DNA of 64,000 nt, taken from assembly GCF_000224145.3 (NCBI RefSeq), contig NC_020167.2:7221260-7285259 (forward strand), given 5' to 3'. The DNA comes from Ciona intestinalis. Taxonomy: Eukaryota > Chordata > Ascidiacea > Phlebobranchia > Cionidae. Position numbers and translations under genes: made by a program. How positions within the stretch are numbered: position 1 is the first letter of the stretch; the number at the start of each line of letters is the position of its first letter. This document shows positions 53,400 to 64,000 of this stretch, one piece after another. The notes under the pieces were generated by a model that saw only the letters and a program-made list of their open reading frames with translations, made no database searches and was not told the origin of the DNA.

Positions 53400-53912
53400 A
53401 CCAAGATCATGTTACTACAGACGCTTCATTTATTTCCTGCATTAAGCCCTATGCATTTTACTTGGCATATGTTTTCCTAATATACCATCATTGCGGCAAG
53501 AAAAGATGAGTTAAAAGGTTAAATAGGTCTACTTAAAAGCGTAGCTACAGTCAATGTACAAAGGATAGTTACAATCAATAAAATTCATAGAAGTATCAAT
53601 CTAATGTGTTATGCATTCTTGTGTTTGTTTGTCAGTTTGTGATAGCTTCATATTTTATGCAAATATGCCGTTCTATGCAATTTATAAACAAATTGTCATT
53701 GTTTTAATAGTTGGTCTCTTCAATGCTTTGGTTATTTCTGATCCTTATCTTATTTTTTTATTCCATTGTTTATCATTAGTTTTACTTTTTTACTAATTTT
53801 ATTGGTATTCTACCTTTCAGGACTTTTATTAATGATATTTTCTCTTTACTAATTCTAGTTCCTAACTTAGATTTCAGATTCTTTTTAGAGAGATTACTAA
53901 TTTGTGCTGAAA
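53400..53912. other. spacer between the two glutaredoxin genes
   Basis: Contains the AATAAA of the first gene (53577) and several pyrimidine-AG acceptor-like sites (TTCTAG, TTTCAG) just upstream of the second. No other gene. Confidence 0.5.
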
Positions 53913-54461
53913 ATGGGTTCTTATAATGGTAAGGTGTACAACACTCCTGAAGAAGCAGAGGAATATGTCAAAGAAACCATCAAAGCTCATCCAGTTGTTC
54001 TGTTTACCAAGAGGTTTAGCCCATACTGCTACAAAGCAACAAGTGCATTCAAAAGCATCAACGTTCAGTATGAAGAAGTTTTGTTGTCAGGTCGGTCTGA
54101 TTGTCAGATCATCCAAGATGTTCTTCTCAAGATGACAGGAGCAAGAACCGTCCCGAGAGTCTTCGTCCATGAGAATTGCATCGGAGGCGGGAACGAGACA
54201 AGCGCTCTCAATAAAGAGGGGAAGTTGAAGAAGTTGGTGGATAAAGAAGAAGATGCACTAAAAGAAGAGCCAGCGCAGGAGAACCAAGCATCCACGGAGC
54301 AACAGGAAGAAGAAAAACCAGCGGAGGAGCAGACTTCAGAGGAGAAACCAAAAGAAGAGCAAGCTGAGGACCAAAAGCCTGCAGAAGAGCAAAAAGCTGA
54401 TGAAGCTGAACAAGCTGAAGCAGCACAAGAAGATCAAAAAGAACAAACAGCACAAGAATAG
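53913..54461 (+). CDS. glutaredoxin paralogue with SPYC site and acidic tail
   Basis: A single exon of 182 residues. Residues 1-112 align throughout with the upstream paralogue (QIIQDVLLKMTGARTVPRVF and GGGNETSALNKEGKL), but the CPYC site is SPYC (FTKRFSPYCYKATSAF). The nucleophilic N-terminal Cys is lost and the second one kept. The last 70 residues are a Glu/Gln/Ala/Lys-rich, probably helical or disordered tail with imperfect EEQ/EEKP repeats. Enzyme activity of the usual kind is unlikely; binding or a structural role is possible. The ATG at 53913 gives the same MGxYxGKV start as the paralogue. AATAAA is at 54690. Confidence 0.9.
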   Translation: MGSYNGKVYNTPEEAEEYVKETIKAHPVVLFTKRFSPYCYKATSAFKSINVQYEEVLLSGRSDCQIIQDVLLKMTGARTVPRVFVHENCIGGGNETSALNKEGKLKKLVDKEEDALKEEPAQENQASTEQQEEEKPAEEQTSEEKPKEEQAEDQKPAEEQKADEAEQAEAAQEDQKEQTAQE

Positions 54462-55598
54462 TTCGGTTTCATCTTTTCAATATATTTGTCAGATAAGTCA
54501 CTCAGTGAGATTTTACCATCCCTCCATTCCCAGTCAACCAAATTCAGCTTAACCGCAGTTTATTTGTATCATTTCAACAAAGTTTCTAATTCGTTTGTTT
54601 CTGATAAATTTGTCCAATGCTTCTAGTACATGAGAGCTCTTAGCTAAAGATATACACAGCCTGAGTTATGTACATGAAGTACATCATTTAATAAAACTTG
54701 GGACTGTAGACTGCTACCAGTTAATCATGTTCCAACTTATAGTGTTTACTGTATTTACAAGCTATAACTCAACTTAACAATGCAGTTATGTATTTAATCT
54801 GGTGTTATCAATTAACAAAGCTAAAAGTGCCCAAGAAAATACTAGAAAGTGAATTATCGGTTGTGTTACTACTTTATCAAGGTAATGGCCAGTGTTTAAA
54901 TTAGTGCCGCGTACTACTCAATTATGTGTTACTCGATTTGTGTTATATGTTCCCATGTATATGCCTACTTACACCTGCATCGTATTGGCCTATATAAATC
55001 TGCACTACCTGTATTGAATTATTACGAGTTTACACATTCACTGAAAAATATTAATTATATACATGTTTGCATAATTGTTTATCACGCTTTGTTTATTTTA
55101 CACCAGATCATCCGATGTTATTTAGTAGGGTGGGGAAGATGGGACACCTTTTCATTCTATTTTCTCGTTTTATTTAATAGTAAACAAAGAATTATAAACC
55201 GAACTCTCACAACTCCCATAGACAGTTTTTATTTGTTTAAAACACTATCACGATATTCGGATATCATGTGCTAAAGGTGTCCGTCTTTCCCCATTGTACT
55301 CTATCTCAATTATTAACATAACTCAACATCATAATGCACCATACATGCTTATAAATTGGACCCTATTAATAGTGTCAACATTTGGCCTTTTTTCAGCAAT
55401 ATATTGTAAATAAATTGTAATGTTTAATAGCTAGCTTTGCAATCATTTGTATGCCAACATTGAACAATTTGTATCAAGGTTCCCATTTTTGCTTCAACAT
55501 TGCTTGGTAGTTAACTAGTACTAGTGTTGTGTCCGTATCAATGCAAATAATTTAACTTGTCGTATTTAACATTGTACAGGTGCTAGGTGTAGTGTAAT
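54462..55598. other. glutaredoxin 3' UTR and receptor phosphatase upstream region
   Basis: AATAAA at 54690, then AT-rich sequence with one MITE (55122-55300). No gene recognised. Confidence 0.45.
55122..55300 (+). repeat. MITE
   Basis: TTAGTAGGGTGGGGAAGATGGGACACC to AAAGGTGTCCGTCTTTCCCCATTGTACTCTA with complete interior. Confidence 0.75.
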
Positions 55599-58500
55599 AT
55601 GTTTTCTGACTGTAGATGTTCTCCATTAGTGGTGTTGCTAATTGCAGGTACATAATAAATGATTTATGTCATGTTTGAAGCTAAAATATATGACCAGCAT
55701 AGTTTAAAGGTTTTGTTTTGTGGATAAAGCAATATAGGCACTTAAAACATGGAATTTCTGGTCTGGTTTAATATATAAATACCAGCCAATATTTTACACA
55801 AATGTCTTTATTTTCAAACGTTTAGGTTTAGAACTAAAACCAATCTTTAGAGAAGTCATTAGTTCTTATTTTAAACTTTAACGTTTCAAAATTGGTTGTA
55901 ATATACAAATGGGTTGTTATTTTTTTATTCAAGAAATAACATCAGTACTTTACCACAGCCATCTAAAAAGTTTGTTTTTTAATCCCAAATGGCAGGTGAA
56001 TAAACAACAATTGGTAATAAAACAGCAAATTCACCGCAATATAAACTGATGTTGAATGCTTCCATTGTCCCATATTTATAAAATTCTTGGCCGCATACCT
56101 GTATTGAATTTTGTCTTGTCAATCAGTTTTAAGCATTATTAAAATTTTATGAAATTTTTTTCTTTTTCAATTTTTCCTTGCCCTACTGTAAATGCTGTGC
56201 ATTTGCATTGCTTCATGCAAAGTAACTCTTAATAATTAATCAGTGGTATTTGAATATGGGTCGAAGTTGTCTTGCTATTCTCCTCACATTGAAAATGAGT
56301 AGACAGTCGTTTTTTACCCAGTGCTACTGACCTAAAGCAAATAATGGGATATTTCAAAATTGTTGTAAGAATTATGGGGCTCCGTTATAGTTTGTTATAA
56401 CCATTGGGTTACTTGTGGCCATGAATGGGTTGTCTAAATTGACAGTCATACAGAAAATACTACCGCTCACAAAAACTGTATATTATGTAACCTCCCCCAC
56501 CCTACCAACTACCATAGTTTTGTAACTTGTAAACAAAACTTTATATTTTGTAACTTGTAATTGAAATAAGTGTGATCAATTGACCATCATAGGCGCCAAA
56601 CCTGGGGTGGCATGGTGGGCAAGCCTACCCTGAAATTTTTATACTGCATTAATCAGTTATAGATATTAAAACCAATAAGATATTTTCTTACAGGAATGGG
56701 GTGTCTAACTACCTATGTTTTCTTAAGTTTGGCCTTTATGTTGAGCCTAAATATTTTATTAAAAATATTCAAACTACTAAAACCATCTTTATCATAGGTT
56801 TGTTGAAATTTGTTGAAACAATAAACACAACAACAACAACAACACAACTATTACCAATTCACATTAATTCAACTGTGGTAACAACGACGGCTTCACTAAA
56901 TATTTCTTCAACAACAACAACAACAACAACTGTTACTAATGGTAAGTAAGCATAAACTTTGCACAACCAACATATTATTGTTATGATGAAAATCAGTGGT
57001 TCTCAATCGCTGTCAGCTTTTCTACAGGTCCCTTAAATATATCACAATTTACTTCGCCTTCAGAAATTCAATAGAACCACAGATAACATGTATGATATCA
57101 AAAAGACAGCAGCAATTTGAAAAGACAGCAGCAAACCGATCGGCAAAAAACTGTGTTGTAATTTTACTGGTCGGTAGATGCTGGCGTCGATTTATATGGT
57201 GCAGGGTATGCAGGCCTAGCCTGACAATTTTGCAGGGGTTGCAGCAACCCCTGGATTTTCAAATTATTAAAGGAAATTCTTCTTAAATAAATACATTTAA
57301 CTTTATCAAACAATTACTTTATAGTAGTTACGCAACACCTTCATTCTCCCAACGCATAAACTAGCGGTTTTTGTACCCTGCGCGGTTACCTATAACGGCT
57401 GCGTGTTACGTCAGACAAGTGTTTACGTCACATTGATAATCGCAAAATCGCCAATTGTTACAGTAACAATTATATTATTGTGTGAGAATGTAATGTTTAC
57501 TAGTCATTTCTACCTTTTAAATTTTGTCTAACGTCTACTTCCAAAGCTGCTTTTCTCCCGAAGGCAATTCGAATTAAACTTAAAACACGCGGACCAGGAG
57601 AAAATTAAACTAAAGGAATAGGTGTTCTTTTTCTAAGACGCGCACATGCCATGAATCCCTAACAACAGTTGCGTGTAAAATCGATGTAATTTGGCTGTTA
57701 AACGTGCGAAAATGAACTACCTAAATCGGGTCGGTCACTGCTTTATATTTATATATGATATTTTCTTCAGCCAAGCAACATGTTTGTTACGAAATAGTAA
57801 GGATTCACGCGTGGATTCATTACNNNNNNNNNNNNNNNNNNNNNNNNNNNNNNNNNNNNNNNNNNNNNNNNNNTTAATTAATTTTTTTTGTTTCCTCGAC
57901 TTTTGTTAAAATGATTTTTTTAAACTTCATTGCGCCCGTCAACCAACACAAAATTGTTACGTGTTCAATTGTGATGCGAACAACTTTTAGTTTTATGTTG
58001 CGCAATTACGAGTTTTAAAGTCAAATGTTGCATTATAACCAATATTGTGACGCAGAGAATTAACGTAAGATATTGCGCAATGCTGCACCTGTCAGTTGAA
58101 TAATGTTACGTCATACGCGGTATTGTGATGTGGTCCATTAGCGTACGGCCAACGGGTGACCGTCTGTCTGTATAATCAACGTATTGACATTTATATGAAG
58201 ATATTTACATGTCATATTGTAAGTTTTTTAAACACTTACCCGCAATCAACTGCCAGACTTATGTCATACCTTTTCTATTGAATGCCGCACACGTTATATG
58301 CGTGGTTTTACTTGTTCTACATATACCTACTTTCAGCTAACATAGTGTAATGTCGCAACCCCTACGTTTTTATAAAATCGACGCCACTGTCGGTAGATGT
58401 ATGATATCAAAAAGACAGCAGCAATTTGCCAATTTTTCATTAAAATAAACTTTCCAATGAAGTTTTTTTATAATTTTTGAATGTTCACCAATTCGCAAAA

Positions 58501-61500
58501 AAATTGTGTTGAAATTTTACTGGTCGGTAGGCTAAAAAGGTTGAGAAGAAGTGATGTAAATTTTCGAGCGCGTGTATAAAAAATTAAAAACTAATGTTAA
58601 GCCCAACAAAAGTTAATAGGATTTAAAGATTTTTTGTGAGAGTGTTTTAAAAAAAGATTCCTCATCACTTTTAGTTTTATAGCTTTGTGCCATAGAAAAC
58701 AGTTTTGTCATTCTATTTAAGATGGGTTGTGTAGGGTAATTGGCGTCAAACACACATCAATTATAAATAGCACCCTGTCCATTAAAACAGCAGATGTATA
58801 AATGCAGTTTAGCACAGATGTCCTTAAAATAGGTATGTGTTAAATTAGAAATGAGCAGTACAGTAATATAGGAGGTACTTTACTGTGTAAACTACACTGG
58901 TTATCAACTGTATATTACCCACTTCTACAGTTTACATTGCAAATATTACAATCTTCACCACTTAGTGACACACAGAGTTGGTATTAAGGAGTGGCAAGTT
59001 TGGCAACTATATTAGAGAAATTGGGAGTTTTATTGCCTATGTTAAACATAAACTAACACCATTGCTTTGGCTTTATGAAACTGATTGAATAAATCCAACA
59101 TTATTTGTTGGCTTGGGTGAAACTAACTTTTATTACTACTTCGGCATTTTCATAATTTGTATCTTGTAATTAACTGTGTAACTTGTAATTACTATATTGT
59201 ATCTTTGCAAACTTATCTTTTTTAGGTGGAAATACCCGTTATTTACATTAAATTTTCATCGTTTTCAGATATCTGCTCATCAGTCGTGTGCCCCGGTTCT
59301 AGAATGTGTGTTCCTGATCCAGATTTTAAAGGAGGTTATAAATGCTGCAAAATAGTAACATGCCCAAAAAGTACGTAAACGCTAGGAAACTATTTTTATC
59401 ATTTAATTTTTTTGAAGACATTTTTAACTTTATTACAAAAACAGACAAAAACCCCCTACTTGCAACGCTGCATAGGATTTTACATTTTTTTTATGTATAT
59501 TCTTTTATAGGTTGTTTAAATATTTATTATTTACAGTTTTTGTGTTTCTATCTCTATAATGGTACTGTGGGGTAAAATAGGACGCCTTTGGCACATAATA
59601 TCAATATATCCTGATTCTGTTTTAAAACAATTAATAACGGTCTGCGTGAGGTTTTATAATTCTTTGAATGCTCTTCGTTTGCCATTAAATGAAAAAATAT
59701 AATAAAAAGGTCTCCCATCCTCCCCCACCCTACCGTATTAATATTTTAACGATTATCTTTTATCTATATGATTTTTATAGACGATGGTCGTTATTGTCCT
59801 GACCCTGGTCTTCTACCAAATACCACTCGACTGCCGGTTAAAAGAACCAAAAAGTATCCGTTCAAACCAACAGAGATTGTTATATACCAATGCCTGCCGA
59901 AGCTAAAGTATGCCGATAGCGCAGTAAGGAAGATCACTTGCTTAAGGAATGGGTCGTGGAGTTACAACAAACCTCGTTGTGTGGAATATCCAATATTAAG
60001 AAGTAAGATGTTACATACTTAATTACAAAGTTATATATGTGTTAACTTGTAAGTGGGTGCAAGGTAAACGAAACAGAACACCTCTGTTATAAAGACTGTA
60101 GTTGCCCCTCCATGCGAGGATAAATAAGTTACATACATGGTAACTCGTAAGCTGGAACGAGGTGTATGCAACAGAACAATCTTTTTATAACGACTGTTGT
60201 TTCCAGACACAAAGCAAGTTACATTTATTATTCAAATTTATTATTATAATTGTGATTACACTTTTTTGTCAAAAAATACAATATATTTTCTATTAATGGG
60301 CTGTATTGACTTGCTCTACTTTTTTCAACCCATTTTTATGCCTTAACCGCTTTTTCTATTCTGTTAAGTGTGAAGCATAGGGAGATTGTGTTATAAATTG
60401 TTCTTTTATTTAAAAACTTTATTCAAATGACACAGAAAAATAGAAAATATATACAGTTAAATAGAAAATATAATTATACAGTTAAAAGAGCTAAATAAAG
60501 TAAATACATATACTGAATTCACCACATTCATTAAAGGCTTCCTATGTTTGATAACTCTTAGTGATGACTGTGAGTCTGTGACTACATATTAAAATGTCAC
60601 CCTATATTGTGTTAAAGATAAAAAACTTATTTGCTAGGTCTATCCTATATTTTTATTTATTAGAAAATTGTCATTTTTAGACCCTGGGAAAATGCCTGAT
60701 TCCCCAACTCCGACAAAAAAACCTGAAGCTCCTGCTAGCAACAGTGGCACAGTGATTGCTGTAGCTGTTATTTTCTCTGTGTTCTTGGTCATTGCTGTGG
60801 TGTGGTTTCTCTGGACGTAAGTACAAGTATTTTGTTTGTAATAATAAATATATTTACATTTTGTAGCCTATAGTGGTAATGGTAATAATACTTATAACTA
60901 GTGTTTTTATTGGTTTATTTGAACAAATTTTAACTTTATTAATATTATTTTTTTATTACAACTATGGATATAAAGACTAAAGAACGCATGTGGTTTTCCG
61001 TGTCGGCTTAGGACATAATTTTGTTTATTTACTTGTTAAAACTGTTAATTTAGTTCCAACGTTTTAACTGCCATTCGGCAAGACTTTATCAGGAAATATA
61101 TATATTCTTATTTTGTGTAGGTCTTACAAAAAAAAACAGGAAATAATTGTTTTTCCTAGCTTTTTTATTTTTTTTATTAACTTCTATTTCACCCATGGAT
61201 CAAGATGTAAAAATTGCATGTGTTTTACCATTTAAGATGGGACATCATTTTGTTTTCATTGGTATATAGGCTTTTTTTATGTTATATATGTATACATGTT
61301 AAAAACGTTTATTTTGTTCCAAAGTTTCCTTTGCCTTATGTAAAAACTTTATCAAGATTTAAAATTATATAAAAGTCTTATTTTATATTATTAATAATTA
61401 AAAAGTTAAGTTTTTGCTGTTTCATTTCCCTTTTGTTATAACTTTATTGGGACTTATATTTATATATATATATAAGTCTTTACCACAAAGCAACCACTTT

Positions 61501-63671
61501 CTATGCAGAAGATGGAAAAGAAACCAGGAAGAACAATTATTTCAAAATGAGAATATTTATCAAAACGAGATGGATTCTTCATACAAACCAGTGGTGTACG
61601 TATTTAATCCAGGTAATTTGTGATTGGTTTGTTTTAATTATTATAACTCTAGTTTAAATATCATCTTTAATGAAAAATTATTTTGCATATTCAGACAACA
61701 AATTAGATTTCGTCATTGTTTTGCAACTTTTTTAGATGTAGTTTTAGCAAAGCTATAATATAATATTAATGGATTTTATTTTGAGCATTTTTAGTATTTA
61801 GGTGGCTAACTATATTTTAGCATTAGGTAAATATTAAAAACACAGTTGATTATTAAGTGAAGTTTGAATATTATTTGTGATTCAGTATTTGTAAAGTAAT
61901 TATTAAGCTAATAAATATTCTTTGACTTTAATTCAGTTTTAAATTTTTGCTGTTTTGATTACACATTTTTTGAGCAATTATATTTTAAATATAAGTTAAA
62001 AAATTTTTAAATATAAGATTTTAAAAAGAGGTTTGTAAAGGTTTAACCATTTAAGATTTAAATTCAAAATCTGCTGAAACTTTACATTGAATGTGAAAAC
62101 CCATTATTAGTCATTAACTGCGGCCGTTTTCATTCACCAATGGGCCCACAGTCATTATACATAATTAATTTTAAGGAGTGAAAATTATCATCACTTAATA
62201 CACACTTGACATAAAATCAACTGTGCGTTTTCGAAATGAAAAAGTTTATAGCGGTACTTATCCTGTTACCCAATACTGCTTGTAGTTCCAGTACCTTAAT
62301 ATACTACAGACCATTCCCTTATTATACTACAGAGTGTAACTAGCCTTGATAAGTCTTGCCAGATGGCAGACACAACATTGAAATTATACTGCGTTTTTCA
62401 TACCAGATTAGACGTTGATAATTTTCTTATTTATTGTTTGTGGCAATGTTTTGATGCCATTTCAAAACCCATTTCCAATGTAATAGCATTGTATTGTCAC
62501 ATTTCCAAGTCTTAAATTTGTAAACGACATCTCTCACAACAGTTGCTGTACCATATACCAGCATGCATGAACCATAGAACTAATGATACCTATTTTACCC
62601 TTATTGTGGTGGCTACAAAGTGACCAAAAAGCCCAATGGGACCAAATGTGTATTTCCAACCCACAAAAACACATTCCACCCAACCAGCCAATCCTTATTT
62701 GAATAACAATCAAAAAGGACTTGACCTTTTCAAGTCCACATTTAAGCATCACAACCCCTGTTATACTCCAATGTAACGAGATTTGATATAATTACACAGC
62801 TGATTTGATGAATGCTGGGATTAAAGCTGAAGACTTTCCACAATACGTAGCCTTACGCCATCATAATAACGACCAAGGCTTTATAGAGGAATTTGAGGTA
62901 GAATAATAATCAAAATAATTTATCAACTTTTTGTGCTGATTGCACGAAGCGAACCGCAAAAATTTTTAATTTTTTTGTTTGATTTAGTAATTTGTGTTTT
63001 AGCAGAAAAATAATTATGGTTTAGTATAAAACATAGGCCCAAAAAACTTAGTTTTAACCCACAAAAAAAACACAAAACTGTTTAAGATGAAATGTTTTTA
63101 ACATATTGGGGATTGTCTTTTCTTACCCCAAGTACCCCATTGTTTATATTACTCCACTTGACTTTATATAAAGATTTACATATATATGCACACAGAATGG
63201 TTGTAATTTAAGATATCATTTATAAATATTCTTTCGTGCAGGAAATACAAAACTGGCAAAGGCCTTGCAGCTTGCGTTGCGACGCTTCTGTATTAGTTGA
63301 AAACACAGAGAAGAACAGATACACCAATATTGTTGCTTGTAAGTTTACAACTATGATATTAAACATCCAGTTCTATTTTGTTATCTTTTTCACCAAATAT
63401 TTTTTAAATATAGTTATAACATATTTCTCCTTTAGTCTAATTCAGTTTTTTTTTGTTTTACCAGATTTTTTTCCATGTATGTAACACATATAATATATAT
63501 ATAAATTTATTTTTTTGTGTCATATATGTTTTTTCACTCTCAGATGACCACACGAGAGTGCTGTTGCAAGCAAATCGTAATCGTCATAGAAATCTTCACC
63601 GTGGAGCGGATTATATCAACGCGAACTATGTTTCAAGTTATACCTCAAACAGAGCATACATTGCTTGCCAG
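55599..63671 (+). CDS. receptor-type tyrosine phosphatase with sushi domain, 3' end outside the window
   Basis: Nine exons in phase give the first 360 residues: 55599-55647, 56798-56941, 59269-59370, 59781-60002, 60681-60816, 61509-61612, 62800-62897, 63242-63338 and 63544-63671. Exon 1 is the least certain, supported by phase and by a signal-peptide-like SPLVVLLIAGLLKFVET across the junction. The exterior has a Thr-rich stalk, a small Cys-rich module (DICSSVVCPGSRMCVPDPDF) and one CCP/sushi-like domain (YCPDPGLL to GSWSYNKPRCV). The membrane segment is VIAVAVIFSVFLVIAVVWFLW. The cytoplasmic part begins a PTP domain: GFIEEFEEIQ, ENTEKNRYTNIVAYDHTRVL and GADYINANYVSS. The catalytic HCSAGxGR lies beyond the right edge. 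I know no vertebrate receptor phosphatase with exactly this exterior. Confidence 0.83.
57180..58390. mobile_element. candidate hAT-like element, about 1.2 kb, with a gap inside
   Basis: Ends TGGCGTCGATTTATAT and ATAAAATCGACGCCA are inverted repeats. The outermost three bases differ (TGC versus CAG). TCGGTAGA flanks both sides (57172-57179 and 58391-58398). It sits in the phosphatase intron 2 within a locally repeated host sequence (ATGTATGATATCAAAAAGAC at 57089 and 58397). A 50-N gap hides part of it. No transposase frame seen. Confidence 0.65.
57824..57873. other. assembly gap, 50 N
   Basis: Placeholder gap inside the candidate element. The flanks are not duplicates of each other. Confidence 0.98.
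59563..59738 (-). repeat. MITE
   Basis: TACTGTGGGGTAAAATAGGACGCC to GTCTCCCATCCTCCCCCACCCTACCGTA, ending about 40 bases before the sushi-exon acceptor. Confidence 0.7.
60018..60225 (+). repeat. two SINE-like units in tandem
   Basis: ACTTGTAAGTGGGTGCAAGG... then from 60131 ACATACATGGTAACTCGTAAGCTGGAACGAGGTG... They begin about 15 bases after the donor of the sushi exon. Confidence 0.65.
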
Positions 63672-64000
63672 GTAGGTCAACCATGAAACATTGTAACAGT
63701 TATTATTATAAGATAAATATTGGTATTATTAACACTTGGTTACATCATAATCGTTACTATTAGGTAATACTGTTACTTTTGCTACCAGGCATAATGTAAA
63801 TAGTCTTTCAACGGCTCATCTGGTATAAAGAAACACGGCTTATTGAAGATATCTTTAGTACGCCGTGAAAAAAACGTATTGTATTTCCATCTTTTCATCT
63901 GCAATCTGTAGATACTATACTACCATTTATTGCTGCCTGCTATAACCGTGTTCTTATATCATTCGTTTTAGATGTGTTGTCTTCATATAAAACCAAAACC
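63672..64000. other. intron of the receptor phosphatase, window end
   Basis: Contains a copy of the CTGGTATAA dispersed repeat (63786-63850). A TTTTAG before ATGTGTTGTC near 63972 was considered as an acceptor but the sequence that follows does not match the expected PTP motif. Confidence 0.45.

Noticed and set aside
54208..54453. Leucine-rich minus-strand frame
   Set aside because: It is the antisense of the Glu/Gln-rich tail of the glutaredoxin paralogue.
63972..64000. Next phosphatase exon at the window's right edge
   Set aside because: After a TTTTAG the sequence would read MCCLHIKP, which does not match the GPL-type PTP continuation expected after AYIACQ.

Overview
The window looks like a euchromatic piece of a small, AT-rich, non-vertebrate chordate genome. 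An ascidian of the Ciona type is the most likely source. This is an inference from chordate-like proteins (a Ki-67 with an FHA domain and PP1-docking motif, PICK1, TBCK, HENMT1, an ALMS-motif protein, TRPC), short introns with ordinary GT-AG borders, tight gene spacing, a high load of short non-autonomous transposons, and unmerged contig ends that suggest a polymorphic diploid source. Exon chains were joined by hand from splice consensus and phase; for each complete multi-exon gene the summed exon lengths are a multiple of three.

Layout from left to right: (1) the 3' part of a GFI1/Senseless-like zinc-finger gene on the minus strand (159-3215, running off the left edge). (2) A long plus-strand gene of about 1,660 codons (5993-18470) ending in an ALMS motif, the ALMS1/C10orf90 family. 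(3) A compact plus-strand series: WASHC3 (18936-20624), PICK1 (21114-22280), TBCK (22937-25510) and LACTB2 (25936-26784); the last three have uninterrupted coding regions. (4) HENMT1 on the minus strand (28755-26910), convergent with LACTB2 and divergent from (5) a Ki-67 homologue (29429-39230) with which it shares a 670-base promoter region. (6) A TRPC4/5-like cation channel on the minus strand (48571-40479). (7) A possible 54-residue membrane microprotein (48741-48905). (8) MRPS26 (49870-51545), followed by an assembly-duplicated copy of its last two exons. (9) Two intronless glutaredoxin paralogues in tandem (53055 and 53913). (10) A receptor tyrosine phosphatase with a Thr-rich stalk and one sushi domain (55599 to beyond 63671), cut by the right edge.

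The genes do not form one pathway. Several serve the centrosome, mitosis or endosomes (ALMS-family protein, Ki-67, WASHC3, PICK1, TBCK). Two are mitochondrial (MRPS26, LACTB2) and one acts on small RNAs (HENMT1).

The non-coding space is dominated by four kinds of repeat: a roughly 100-base SINE-like unit with an ATTC tail (about 20 copies); a 170-220-base MITE with GGTGGGG.AGATGGGACACC-type inverted ends (about 18 copies); hAT-like elements with 8-base target duplications; and a weaker dispersed repeat. Several lie directly against splice sites. The clearest case is a foldback element at 6097-6298 whose target duplication copied the splice donor of the first coding exon of the ALMS gene. Two of the four 50-N gaps are flanked by near-identical sequence, which is best read as contig ends that overlap but were not merged.
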